This document shows positions 1-8,773 of a stretch of 64,000 bases of DNA, one piece after another. Source of the DNA: Promethearchaeota archaeon (lineage in GTDB: Archaea; Asgardarchaeota; Lokiarchaeia; Sigyniarchaeales; SOKP01). A program made the translations under genes and the position numbers. The stretch lies in the NCBI GenBank assembly GCA_030606485.1, contig JAUWGH010000003.1, positions 372,001 to 436,000 of the forward strand, written 5' to 3'. How positions within the stretch are numbered: position 1 is the first letter of the stretch; each line of letters begins with the position of its first letter. The notes beneath the pieces were generated by a model. That model did not search any database. It was given only the letters and a program-made list of their open reading frames with translations, and was not told where the DNA came from.

Positions 1-617
1 TCCTTATTGAAATTCATTTGTTTTATAAATGCATTTAGTCTTTCAACATTATCGATAAAAAAAATAGATTCTGCACCGACTCCATCTTCTGGTTTTAGAA
101 TAATTGGTTTTCTTAGTTTTTCAAAAATGTTCTTTAAAACTTTAATATTTAAACCACTGTTATTAGATGGAATTAAATATGTTTTGGGAGTGTTTAGGTT
201 CATCAATTGAAAAAATTCATATGTTTGATATTTTGAAGTGAATTGTTGAATAAAGTTTGAGCCGACACTTAAGAGATTTTTATCATTGTCTTCGGCCAAC
301 TTCGTAAGATTATACAAAATATTTTGAAATTCTGGCGCAATTATAAATGCATAATCATTATTCAAGAGAATTTTTTTAAATATTTTAATAAAATCATCAT
401 TTTCTTTTACAATTGAAATAGTATCTGCCACAAGAATTTCATTTAATTTTGAGATTCGATCATCTAGAAGGGTTTCAATTTCAAAATCGATTGACATAAA
501 ATCTTCTATACATGCTCGAAGCATAGCAAATCCTTCACAAAATAAAGAAATTGGCAGAGTTTCCTTATTAAAACCACCTCCCGAAATAAACTCAAAAATG
601 AAAATCTTATTAGACAT
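1..617 (-). CDS. ATP-grasp ligase, MfnD-like (partial, C-terminus outside window)
   Basis: Reading the minus strand from an ATG at 617 gives an uninterrupted frame of 205 codons that runs off the left edge. The protein begins MSNKIFIFEFISGGGF, the N-terminal signature of COG1821/COG2232-type ATP-grasp proteins such as tyramine-glutamate ligase MfnD. Near the edge the segment KPIILKPEDGVGAESIFF is the ATP-grasp lysine and glycine-rich loop. The family ligates a carboxylate to an amine using ATP; in methanogens MfnD builds methanofuran. The substrate here cannot be read from half a protein. It is divergent from the gene at 750. Confidence 0.7.
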   Translation of the reverse strand, partial: MSNKIFIFEFISGGGFNKETLPISLFCEGFAMLRACIEDFMSIDFEIETLLDDRISKLNEILVADTISIVKENDDFIKIFKKILLNNDYAFIIAPEFQNILYNLTKLAEDNDKNLLSVGSNFIQQFTSKYQTYEFFQLMNLNTPKTYLIPSNNSGLNIKVLKNIFEKLRKPIILKPEDGVGAESIFFIDNVERLNAFIKQMNFNK

Positions 618-749
618 TATTGATTAATGAAAAGCTCACATATTAAAATAAAATGAAAAGGATTATTTTATAAATAATAAGAGGATATAAAAATCTATAA
701 AAAAATCTAACAAAAAAAATCTAACAAAAAACTAAGGATATTGATTGAA

Positions 750-1967
750 ATGCCTTTTTTTGAACAAGAAGAAGTGCAGAAAATAAGATTTCTGCATTTT
801 ACTATTAAAAAATTAGAGGAGAAGTTGAAAAATGACGAAGATTTTACAATCGATGAATTAAACAATATTTTAAGTTATACTATGATACTAAACAAGAATT
901 ACGGAAATATAAATCACTTAAGAATCTTAAATGAAATGGATATTACGAAAGAATATATTGATCCATTAGAAAATAAGCCAATCCAAATAAGAGACCTATA
1001 TTTTGAATGTGCCCGTGTATTAGAGGTATTGGGGCAAGGGTATGAGAAATTATCACAAAAAAGAGAAGAGGAAGATTTTCCCGAAGATGCGATAATTGCA
1101 ATGTTAGAGAGTAGTAAAATTTATAAGGCATCTGCATACTTTTCAGCTGCATCTATGCATCAAAATTACAAGGGAATATCATTACTTCCATTAAATTTAG
1201 AGATAGAATCTGAAGAAGCACGCTTATTTGCGCAAAGTATTTCTGCTCTAAATGAAGAAATGAAGGGAAATTTAATATTTGCTTCCAAATTATATGCTGG
1301 ATTAAGTACTTTATCAAAAAGAATTTTTTATTTGAAAGAACATGATGATATTAAGAAGCACCAATTAAGAGCACAAATGCATTTTGATATGGGAAAAGCT
1401 TGTATATTAGTTATTGAAGTTGCATCAGATTACAATATAGATAAGCATCGAGTAGATAGCCTCAAACAAAAAGCACACTTCTATTTTAATAAAGCAACGG
1501 AGATTTGGGAAGAAATGATTAACACAATACCAAATTTAAAAGTAGAAGAGATACATAGTATTAAAGATAATATTACCGTATCGAACGATATTTTAGAAGA
1601 AATAAAAATCGAAGATCTTCCTTATGAGAAAATTAAAAAGATCCAAGATCCAGAACCTATTATTATTATCCCGGAAAATCTTGCACCATTTGTGCCTAAA
1701 GCGACCATTTATTTATCTAAAATAGTCCCTAAAGATTTAAATATTACAAGGTTCAAAAAATTCAAAAATAAGAAAATCGAGAAAAAAACATCATATTCAG
1801 AACTCGAGAAATTAGAAAGCGAAAAATTTGGAATTTCCAGAACGATATTAGAACTAAAAAAAATGAAGAAAGAAGGAGAGATTAGTTTAGAAGATTATAC
1901 TGAGCAACATGAAAAATATAAAAAGAAACTTAATGAAATTGAAACGAAGATAAAAAATTTGAAATAA
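750..1967 (+). CDS. Uncharacterised helical protein with C-terminal short coiled-coil (SHOCT-like) end
   Basis: About 405 residues, almost wholly alpha-helical by composition, with no signal peptide or membrane segment. I start it at ATG 750 because an AAGGA at 734-738 sits 11 bases upstream; a TTG at 741 is in frame but too close. Residues about 90-260 have repeated aromatic/alanine helices of TPR-like or BRO1-like character. The last 55 residues (FGISRTILELKKMKKEGEIS onward) resemble a SHOCT-type oligomerisation tail followed by a lysine-rich coil. I do not recognise the family. It stands alone, divergent from the ATP-grasp gene. Confidence 0.7.
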   Translation: MPFFEQEEVQKIRFLHFTIKKLEEKLKNDEDFTIDELNNILSYTMILNKNYGNINHLRILNEMDITKEYIDPLENKPIQIRDLYFECARVLEVLGQGYEKLSQKREEEDFPEDAIIAMLESSKIYKASAYFSAASMHQNYKGISLLPLNLEIESEEARLFAQSISALNEEMKGNLIFASKLYAGLSTLSKRIFYLKEHDDIKKHQLRAQMHFDMGKACILVIEVASDYNIDKHRVDSLKQKAHFYFNKATEIWEEMINTIPNLKVEEIHSIKDNITVSNDILEEIKIEDLPYEKIKKIQDPEPIIIIPENLAPFVPKATIYLSKIVPKDLNITRFKKFKNKKIEKKTSYSELEKLESEKFGISRTILELKKMKKEGEISLEDYTEQHEKYKKKLNEIETKIKNLK

Positions 1968-1982
1968 AAAATTATAAAAATC

Positions 1983-2123
1983 TTATTCAATTTTACCTAA
2001 TTTTTTAATGCCAAAGAATAGTAAGGGAATAGCAGTCCCACCTCCTATAAGGAATAAAGGAAATGATAAAATGAATTTTATTAATTCAAAGGGTGGATCT
2101 ATTATTTCAAATATAGTTATAAT
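1983..2123 (-). CDS. Possible 46-residue single-pass membrane peptide, non-standard start
   Basis: Directly after the stop of the tandem-HTH gene, an open minus-strand frame ends at TAA 1983-1985 and encodes a convincing hydrophobic helix (FILSFPLFLIGGGTAIPLLF) followed by a basic tail GIKKLGKIE. No ATG, GTG or TTG lies in frame; an ATT overlaps the last base of the upstream stop, and several ATA codons follow. It is either a tiny translationally coupled membrane protein started at ATT/ATA, or a membrane tail reached by a frameshift near the HTH stop. The parallel with the neighbouring membrane-plus-HTH protein makes it worth recording, but expression is unproven. Confidence 0.3.
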   Translation of the reverse strand: MITIFEIIDPPFELIKFILSFPLFLIGGGTAIPLLFFGIKKLGKIE

Positions 2124-2533
2124 TATTTTTTATCAAATTCGATAAGATCTTCGAATTTACACTTTAATTGTTTTGCAATTTTTTCTATAAATTCTGGTGG
2201 CTTATCTTGATCTTTAAATTCTTCATTTTCTATTTTCTTTATTTGTTCTACTTTTACTCCAATTAAAGTTGCTAGCTGTTCTTGGGTAAGATTAAACTCT
2301 TCTCGTTTTATTTTCATTACTGACTCATATTCAAATATATCATCAATTGATTTTCCAAAATGCTTCGCAATATCATGAGCAATTTTCAATGATGGGTTAT
2401 AATCACCCTTTTCTAAATATGAGATGGTCTGTCGAGAAACTCCTATGGCATCCGCTAAATCTTGTTGAGTCATAAAATTATTTGCTGCTCTCAATTCCTT
2501 TATTTTGGATACCAGTTTTTTCGCTAATCTCAA
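2123..2533 (-). CDS. Cro/C1-type regulator with two tandem HTH domains
   Basis: A 136-residue soluble protein made of two Xre/Cro-C1 helix-turn-helix units. The first, residues about 8-65, has the classic QQDLADAIGVSRQTISYLEKG recognition region followed by NPSLKIAHDIAKHF. The second, about 72-132, is more diverged (TQEQLATLIGVKVEQIKKIE). Two HTH units in one chain may let a monomer read two adjacent half-sites. Its helix after the recognition helix resembles the C-terminal HTH of the next gene upstream (PSLSLAYKIAKEF), so the two regulators are probably related by duplication. Same strand, 54 bases downstream of that gene; target unknown. Confidence 0.85.
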   Translation of the reverse strand: MRLAKKLVSKIKELRAANNFMTQQDLADAIGVSRQTISYLEKGDYNPSLKIAHDIAKHFGKSIDDIFEYESVMKIKREEFNLTQEQLATLIGVKVEQIKKIENEEFKDQDKPPEFIEKIAKQLKCKFEDLIEFDKK

Positions 2534-2587
2534 AGAATCACCTTACTATAAGCATATTAAATTAAATTTAAAAAAAAAAGATAATTA

Positions 2588-3436
2588 TTAAAATTTAAAT
2601 AAATCCTCGATTCTTACCTTAAACTCCTTCGCAATTTTATAAGCTAATGATAATGAGGGCGTATATCTACCTGATTCTAACTGTCCTATAGTTTCTTTTT
2701 TAACACCGACTTTCTCTGCTAAATCTAACATAGATAGATTTTGATTTTCTCTCAATTCTTTAATACTATTCTTTAGTAAATCATCTTTATCTCTCAATTT
2801 CGTTAAAATATATGATATAAAGTTATCAAACGCCAATTCTTGTGGCTTAAAGATTTTATCTTCTAGTCCAGATGGCAAGACGTTATATTTATCCAACATT
2901 TGTTTTAACTCTTTCTCAAATGTGAAGGGATCTTTTATACCTGGTATGTATCCCTCAGGTCTTCCATAACCTTTTGCTGCTTGGGTATAAGCGCTTCCTC
3001 CTGCAGTTTCAATTTTTACCGTATAAAGACCAAAAATTCTATCGAAAAGACCATTTACAATATTAATATTTTGAATCCGAGAAAAAGGTATTGTTGCCCT
3101 GTGCTTAGTCCAAATTCCATGTTTAATCTCCAAATGAGAACTCATCATTCTATACGAAAAATTTTTGAGATAATATTGTATATATATATCATTCAACACC
3201 AAGATAACAACGGTCGGAATTATTACGATATAGAATAATAGTTGTAGATTTAAAGATTGTAGAAAGGCTGGAGACACATATCCAATATCAGGGTCTAATT
3301 GCACTAACCACAATATCAATATTACACATAGCCATGAAAAGCTAAATATCACAGTGCAACCAAATATCGCCTTTATATCTACTTTTTTCCTTAAGGAATT
3401 ATCGATTCTTCTCTCTTCGGCTTCTTTTATTTCCAT
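2588..3436 (-). CDS. Membrane PH-like (bPH2) domain protein fused to C-terminal HTH
   Basis: I start at ATG 3436 (MEIKEAEERR), with an AGGAG 14 bases upstream; an upstream in-frame extension to 3583 is very AT-rich and looks non-coding. Residues about 20-85 hold two transmembrane helices. They are followed by a bPH2/DUF304-type domain with the characteristic LEIKHGIWTKHRATIPFSRI and FGLYTVKIETAGG. The last 65 residues are a Cro/C1 HTH (SMLDLAEKVGVKKETIGQLE, then SLAYKIAKEF). DUF304 proteins are membrane proteins of poorly known function. Here the fusion suggests a membrane-tethered DNA-binding protein that reports on the envelope (inference). Divergent from the SDR gene. Confidence 0.8.
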   Translation of the reverse strand: MEIKEAEERRIDNSLRKKVDIKAIFGCTVIFSFSWLCVILILWLVQLDPDIGYVSPAFLQSLNLQLLFYIVIIPTVVILVLNDIYIQYYLKNFSYRMMSSHLEIKHGIWTKHRATIPFSRIQNINIVNGLFDRIFGLYTVKIETAGGSAYTQAAKGYGRPEGYIPGIKDPFTFEKELKQMLDKYNVLPSGLEDKIFKPQELAFDNFISYILTKLRDKDDLLKNSIKELRENQNLSMLDLAEKVGVKKETIGQLESGRYTPSLSLAYKIAKEFKVRIEDLFKF

Positions 3437-3622
3437 TTTTTTATTTTTCAACTCCTTTTTATTTTTATTTTTTTTTATGTAAATATTTTTGGAATGCAAA
3501 TATATTTGACATTTCCTATAGTTAATTATAATAATACTTACATATTTAAAGGTTTTGATTAAAATTTTAAATTGTATATTCAATAAAATTTTAGAAAAAA
3601 GTAAAAGATTTAATTTAAATTA

Positions 3623-4462
3623 ATGAAATTAATTATTATGAAGTCTAATTTACTGAAAGATAAAATTGCAATTGTAACGGGCGCTTCAGGTGGAATTGGT
3701 CGAGAGATTGTTAAACTATTGGATCGTACCGGAATTCGCTTAGTTATTACGGATATTTATGAAAAAAAACTTAATGAAATTGGAAAAGAACTTTCTCAGG
3801 AACCTTTAACAATTCAATGTGATATAACAAAACTTGATCAAGTTAAGAATTTAATATCTCATACATTAGAAAAGTATGAAACAATAGATATTCTTGTAAA
3901 TACAGTAGGGATCATAGTACCTGCACTTTTTGAAGATGCTACTTATAAGGACATAGAAAAACAGATCAATGTTAATTTAATGGGTATAATACGATGTATT
4001 AAAGAAGTAATTCCGGTAATGAAAAAAGCTGAAAAGGGAAATATTGTAACGATTTCATCTCTCGCTGGTATTGTCCCCGAAACTTATAGTTCTATTTATA
4101 CTGCAACAAAGTTTGCTCTTAGGGGGTTAGGCTTTACTTTAAACCTTGAGCTTAAAAAACACAATATAGTTGTTTCTACTATTTTTCCAGATTCAGTTGA
4201 TACTCCTATGCTTGAATTCGAAGCAAAACATGGAGGATCTCCTCTAACTTTTCGAGTCAAGCCAGTAAAACCTGAAAAGGTTGCGAAATTAGTATTAAAA
4301 GCTATCATTAAAAAAAAGGTTGAGCTGTATATTCCCAGATTTGATGCATTTTTCTCTAAATTTATTATGTGCTTTCCTAAGGTAATTCAAAAACTCTGGC
4401 CGAGATTTGAAAAGAAGGGAGAGAAGAAAAAAGAGGAATTTTTAAGAAATTTAGAAAAATAA
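3623..4462 (+). CDS. Short-chain dehydrogenase/reductase
   Basis: A 279-residue classical SDR. The Rossmann cofactor motif is TGASGGIG at residues 19-26. The structural NNAG motif is changed to VNTVG. The catalytic serine lies in VTISSLAG and the Y-x3-K pair is Y159/K163 in SSIYTATKFAL. An aspartate at the end of the second strand (ITDIYEKK) suggests NAD(H) rather than NADP(H) preference. A basic C-terminal tail of about 35 residues extends past the core. ATGs at codons 1 and 6 are both possible starts. Substrate unknown. Divergent from the PH-HTH gene and convergent with gpmA. Confidence 0.85.
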   Translation: MKLIIMKSNLLKDKIAIVTGASGGIGREIVKLLDRTGIRLVITDIYEKKLNEIGKELSQEPLTIQCDITKLDQVKNLISHTLEKYETIDILVNTVGIIVPALFEDATYKDIEKQINVNLMGIIRCIKEVIPVMKKAEKGNIVTISSLAGIVPETYSSIYTATKFALRGLGFTLNLELKKHNIVVSTIFPDSVDTPMLEFEAKHGGSPLTFRVKPVKPEKVAKLVLKAIIKKKVELYIPRFDAFFSKFIMCFPKVIQKLWPRFEKKGEKKKEEFLRNLEK

Positions 4463-4480
4463 TTCAATAAAAGCTTAAAT

Positions 4481-5233
4481 TTATGGCATTTTTTTGCTTT
4501 GATCTTTTACTGCCTTAATGGCTTTCTCAATTTCCTTTGGATCGCCAAGATAATAATGTTTGAGAGGTTTTAGATCTTTATCTAATTCATAAATCAATGG
4601 TATGCCCGTTGGAATATCCAACTTTGGGATTTCTTCATCTGAAATATTATCTAGATCCTTAACTAAACCTCGTAAGCTGTTACCATGGGCAGAGATCAAA
4701 ACTCTTTTCCCTGATTTGATTGTTGGCGAAATTACTTCTCTCCAATATGGAAGAACTCGTGCTATAGTATCTTTAAGACACTCGGTTAAGGGAATATCTT
4801 CCTCTTTTAGATTTTTATATTTTGAATCATACCCAGGATATCGTGAATCTGATTTATCCAACGCTGGAGGAGGAATATCAAAACTTCGACGCCAAATATA
4901 AACTTGTTCTTCACCCTTTTCTATGGCGGTTTCAGCTTTATCCAACCCTTGTAGACTTCCGTAATGGCGTTCATTTAGCCTCCAAGAGCGAAATACCGGG
5001 ATCCACATTAAATCCATCTCTTCAAGAACGATCCATAACGTTCGAATGCCTCTTTTCAAAACTGAAGTATATGCAATATCAAAAGTATAACCTCCATTTT
5101 TTAGGAGAAGTGCTGCTTTCTTAGATTCCTCAATACCTTTTTGAGATAAATCAACATCTGTCCAACCAGTAAATTTGGATGGAATTTTATTCCACACACT
5201 TTCACCATGTCGCAATAAAACGAGTTTAAACAT
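4481..5233 (-). CDS. gpmA: 2,3-bisphosphoglycerate-dependent phosphoglycerate mutase
   Basis: A 250-residue protein of the histidine phosphatase superfamily and the usual length for dPGM. It interconverts 3- and 2-phosphoglycerate in glycolysis and gluconeogenesis. It has the phospho-acceptor motif LRHGESVWN with His9, the substrate-binding [10 protein letters not shown], the catalytic glutamate stretch [13 protein letters not shown], and the second histidine in [13 protein letters not shown]. Most archaea use the unrelated cofactor-independent enzyme, so a dPGM is more often seen as a gene with bacterial relatives (established generally; origin not tested here). Convergent with the SDR gene, 18 bases apart. 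Confidence 0.93.
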   Translation of the reverse strand: MFKLVLLRHGESVWNKIPSKFTGWTDVDLSQKGIEESKKAALLLKNGGYTFDIAYTSVLKRGIRTLWIVLEEMDLMWIPVFRSWRLNERHYGSLQGLDKAETAIEKGEEQVYIWRRSFDIPPPALDKSDSRYPGYDSKYKNLKEEDIPLTECLKDTIARVLPYWREVISPTIKSGKRVLISAHGNSLRGLVKDLDNISDEEIPKLDIPTGIPLIYELDKDLKPLKHYYLGDPKEIEKAIKAVKDQSKKMP

Positions 5234-5395
5234 AATTTATAATCGACACCCTCGAAATTTTAATTTTGATAGATCAATAATCTTCAATTAATGTGAAATA
5301 CTTTATGATTCTTTTAAGATTATAACAATAGTATACAGAAAAAAATTATTATATATTAAAATACCTAAAATTATCCTATAATTAGTGATTCAAAT

Positions 5396-6445
5396 ATGAA
5401 TACTTTAGAAAAATTAGAAGAACTCAGGAAAAAGTTAGAATTTAGACCAAAGATTGATGAAGCAAGTTTCTCTAAGATTAGAATAAAAGATTTTACTATC
5501 CCTGAGGTAGATTATGATTCAATTGATTTATCAACAGAATTTCTCGGAAAAAAATTAAAAATACCTCTTGTAATTCTAGGATGGACAGGTGGTTCCGAAT
5601 ATGTAAAACAGATTAATGAAATTTTAGCTAGAGCAGCAGAAGAAATGGGAATTGGTATTGGATGTGGTTCTCAATATGCTGCAATAGAAAATCCGGGAAT
5701 TGAAAGTAGTTTTACAGTAATTAAAGATTTGGCTCCAAATGCACTAAAAATTGCCAATGTATCTGCTACACATCTGAAAAAAGAGAATTTCGGTGCAGAA
5801 GAATTAAATAAATGTATTGATATAATTGATGCAGATGCAATTGCCCTATATTTTGATACATTACAAGAGGTTCTCAAACCAGAAGGGGAAAAAAACTTTA
5901 AAGGGTTACTCGAGAAAATAAAAGAATCAATTCCAAATGTTAAAAAGCCGATTATTGTGAAAGGATATGGAGATGGAATAACCAGAATGGATGCTATAGC
6001 TTTACATGATATTGGGATTAAATATATTGATATTAGTGGATATGCGGGACCAAATAAATATGTAATCGAAGAATATAATTTATACAAAGATTCATATGAT
6101 TTTTCCAGAAATATAGCAAAGGTTTTTCAGAAATGGGGGACTTCTACCGTTCGTTCAATCTTAAATGTTAGTGGAATATATGACAATTCTCAGATGAAAA
6201 TTATTGCATCTGGGGGTATCAGAACTGGAATAAATATTGCAAAATGTATCTGCTTAGGTGCAAATATAGCTGGTGTTGCATCACCATTTTTAAAAACTGC
6301 TGAAAAGGATGTAGAAAATGGTAAAGGTCCTCTACAATCAATAAGATTGATTAAAACATTTTTGGAAGAATTAAAAATAGCTATGTTTGTATCTGGCTCT
6401 GAGAAAATTTCAGATCTGACCGTAGATAAAATTGAATCTTTTTAG
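5396..6445 (+). CDS. FMN-dependent type-2 isopentenyl-diphosphate isomerase-like protein
   Basis: 349 residues, the length of IDI-2 (Fni), which interconverts IPP and DMAPP for archaeal lipid synthesis. Family landmarks are GWTGGSEYVKQIN, GIGIGCGSQYAAIENP, PIIVKGYGDGIT, the phosphate loop IIASGGIRTGINIAKCICLG and the C-terminal helix ELKIAMFVSGS. Several usual active-site elements differ: the N-terminal RKxxH substrate motif is absent, the His-x-Asn before the conserved Gln-Glu is Tyr-x-Asp (YFDTLQE), and the GGTS loop reads GYAGPNK. It may be a divergent true isomerase or a paralogue on another substrate. Monocistronic, short AT-rich leader. Confidence 0.7.
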   Translation: MNTLEKLEELRKKLEFRPKIDEASFSKIRIKDFTIPEVDYDSIDLSTEFLGKKLKIPLVILGWTGGSEYVKQINEILARAAEEMGIGIGCGSQYAAIENPGIESSFTVIKDLAPNALKIANVSATHLKKENFGAEELNKCIDIIDADAIALYFDTLQEVLKPEGEKNFKGLLEKIKESIPNVKKPIIVKGYGDGITRMDAIALHDIGIKYIDISGYAGPNKYVIEEYNLYKDSYDFSRNIAKVFQKWGTSTVRSILNVSGIYDNSQMKIIASGGIRTGINIAKCICLGANIAGVASPFLKTAEKDVENGKGPLQSIRLIKTFLEELKIAMFVSGSEKISDLTVDKIESF

Positions 6446-6507
6446 TTAGTATCTAATTTCCAAATTTTTTATTATTATACTATTTTTTGGTAAAAATCAA
6501 AAAACCG

Positions 6508-8544
6508 ATGAATCTAAAATTAAATAGTTTCCAGAAAAAGGCAGGAATATTCTATACTCCAGAGTACATTACTGAATTCATGGTAAAAAACGCAATTTTT
6601 GAATATATATTAACATTCTTTGAAAAAAGATATCAGACTATTGATGAATTAATTTTATCAGACAATCTGGATGACTTAAAAAAATTAAACAACATTATTA
6701 TACATTTGAAAATCTTAGACCCAGCATGTGGAGCTGGCATATTTTTATTAAAATCAGGACAAATCTTATTGGAATTAACAAATAAAATTGCAAAAAGATT
6801 AAATCTTAGACAAATGATTTTCAAAAAACGAGTTGATATAATAGAAAAAAATCTTTACGGTGTTGATATATTTGAAGAATCTATTCAAGAATGCAAATCG
6901 CAATTGAAAAAATGGTTGATTTCAAACAATCAACTTAATTTAAATAATTATGGAAATAAAAATATAAATTTTAATCTAAAGGTTGGAAATAGTTTAATTG
7001 GCAGGTTAAACGAAGAAATAAATGGAGAAGATGTATTCAACAAAAATCTTTCAATAGAATGGAAGCCATTCCATTGGAGTAAAGAATTCCCTGAGATAAT
7101 TAAAAACGGAGGATTTGATATCATTTTAGAAAATCCACCCTATATTTTTACCCGTGGTGGAAATTTTTCTACTTTACAGAAAACCTACTTTAGAAATTTC
7201 ATTTCTAAATTAGGATTAATTCAATCACAAAAAGGAAAGCAATTCCAATCGAATAAATTAAATACATATTCTCTATTTATCCTAAGGTCTTTAGAATTAT
7301 TAAAAAAAGGTGCCAAATTAGCGGTATTAATTCCAAATAATTTTCTGCGCAACACAAATCTCGATATTTATAGAGATTACATCCTTAGAAATTATTGCAT
7401 CAATCAAATTGTTGATTTATCTAATAGTGTTTTTCGAAATGTAGTTGCATCTATTATCTGCTTATTTATTGATAAAAAAAAGCCAGATGGGGAATTTAAG
7501 ACGCAAATCATATCTAATATTGAGGATCTTAATGAAAACATTTATACAGAAAATAAAATAGCACAATCCAGCTTTCTGAAAAATAAAAGTTATGTAATTA
7601 ATATACATCTTGATGAAACATCACGTAAAATTTGTAAATATATTGTAAAAAATTCAATAAATTTAGGAGAAATCACTGAATATATTATTGAAGGAATCAT
7701 TTGCTCAAAGAAGAGAGATATCTATGAAACTCGGCTGAAGTCCATAGATATGCCCTTTTTAGAAGGAAAGAACATTGATAGTTATATTACTAAATGGTCT
7801 GGCAAATTTATTAGATATGATAGAGAAAATTTACATAGGGCAAGGTCTAATGAAGTATTTACTAGCAATAAATTAATAATACAAAGAATTAGTGGAGGAA
7901 CTAAGCCTTTAAAAGCAAATTATGACCCCGGGGTCTTTTATACATTTTCATCGATAAATAATATAATTATAAATGAAGAATATCGAAAGAAGATTCCTTT
8001 AAAACTTGTTTTATTAATTTTAAACTCCAATCTAATGAACTGGTATTATGCAATTAATTTCACAAACAAATCAGAACTTACAGTAAATATTTCAAAAACT
8101 TTTTTGGAAGAGATACCCGTTGTTAAACCGAAAAACAAATCTCTTTTTGAAAATATCGCCGATTATTTGATGTTTCTATTTCAGTATTATAATATTAAAA
8201 ATGAAAAGTTAATTTTCACTGATGATATAATCCAATTCTTTTACGTATTAAGCAATGGAATAATCTATGAATTATATCTAAAAGAAAAAATTAAATCAAA
8301 TTTAATAATCGATTTAGAAAACAAATTAACGCCAATTAGATTTGAAGATTGGATTCAAATGAAGTTTAATAATATTATTTTTAACAAAAAATTTCCAGAT
8401 TTTGAAAAAATTGAAAAGGAGAATCTTGAAAAAATAAAAAATGTATATCATAAATTGGTTAAAGATAACACAATTCAGATTAATTTAAAAAAGATTTATA
8501 AAAATAAATGGATAAAGTTTATTGAGAGAGGTGTTAGAAAGTGA
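6508..8544 (+). CDS. Orphan N6-adenine DNA methyltransferase (Eco57I/TaqI-like)
   Basis: About 678 residues from ATG 6508 (a TTG at 6487 is in frame; neither has a clear ribosome site). The N-terminal AGIFYTPEYITEFMV is the SAM-loop entry typical of these enzymes. Motif I is LDPACGAGIFLL, and the catalytic motif IV is NPPY in DIILENPPYIFTRGG. The second half has the TaqI-like specificity region (FLEGKNIDSYITKWSGKFIRYD; ILNSNLMNWYYA). No PD-(D/E)xK nuclease motif is visible and no restriction gene sits nearby, so it is an orphan methyltransferase or a type IIG relic. It precedes the SMC operon by 229 bases. Confidence 0.85.
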   Translation: MNLKLNSFQKKAGIFYTPEYITEFMVKNAIFEYILTFFEKRYQTIDELILSDNLDDLKKLNNIIIHLKILDPACGAGIFLLKSGQILLELTNKIAKRLNLRQMIFKKRVDIIEKNLYGVDIFEESIQECKSQLKKWLISNNQLNLNNYGNKNINFNLKVGNSLIGRLNEEINGEDVFNKNLSIEWKPFHWSKEFPEIIKNGGFDIILENPPYIFTRGGNFSTLQKTYFRNFISKLGLIQSQKGKQFQSNKLNTYSLFILRSLELLKKGAKLAVLIPNNFLRNTNLDIYRDYILRNYCINQIVDLSNSVFRNVVASIICLFIDKKKPDGEFKTQIISNIEDLNENIYTENKIAQSSFLKNKSYVINIHLDETSRKICKYIVKNSINLGEITEYIIEGIICSKKRDIYETRLKSIDMPFLEGKNIDSYITKWSGKFIRYDRENLHRARSNEVFTSNKLIIQRISGGTKPLKANYDPGVFYTFSSINNIIINEEYRKKIPLKLVLLILNSNLMNWYYAINFTNKSELTVNISKTFLEEIPVVKPKNKSLFENIADYLMFLFQYYNIKNEKLIFTDDIIQFFYVLSNGIIYELYLKEKIKSNLIIDLENKLTPIRFEDWIQMKFNNIIFNKKFPDFEKIEKENLEKIKNVYHKLVKDNTIQINLKKIYKNKWIKFIERGVRK

Positions 8545-8773
8545 ATGATATAATAATAGTCAAATTTTACTTTTTTAATCTCTTTTTAATAAATAGTATG
8601 ACTACTACTATTTTTGATTTTTAAATATAATAGAGATATAAATTTCTAAGTTTTAGTAATTTTGTCGGAAATACTTCTCTCGAAAATGATATTGGAGTTA
8701 AGGTTATTAATTCACAAAATATTAAATATTAGAATATATTCTTAATAAAATTAAATATTAAAGATCACAATAA

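Noticed and set aside
3437-3583. N-terminal extension of the PH-HTH protein
   Set aside because: Extremely A/T-rich, lysine/isoleucine/tyrosine-dominated translation and a better start at 3436 preceded by AGGAG; it reads as promoter DNA of the divergent SDR gene.
4602-5124. Plus-strand open frames inside gpmA
   Set aside because: Antisense shadows with poor composition; gpmA on the minus strand has all catalytic motifs.
6508-8544. Complete type IIG restriction-modification enzyme or BREX PglX
   Set aside because: No nuclease motif, length about 680 residues, and no BREX partners nearby.
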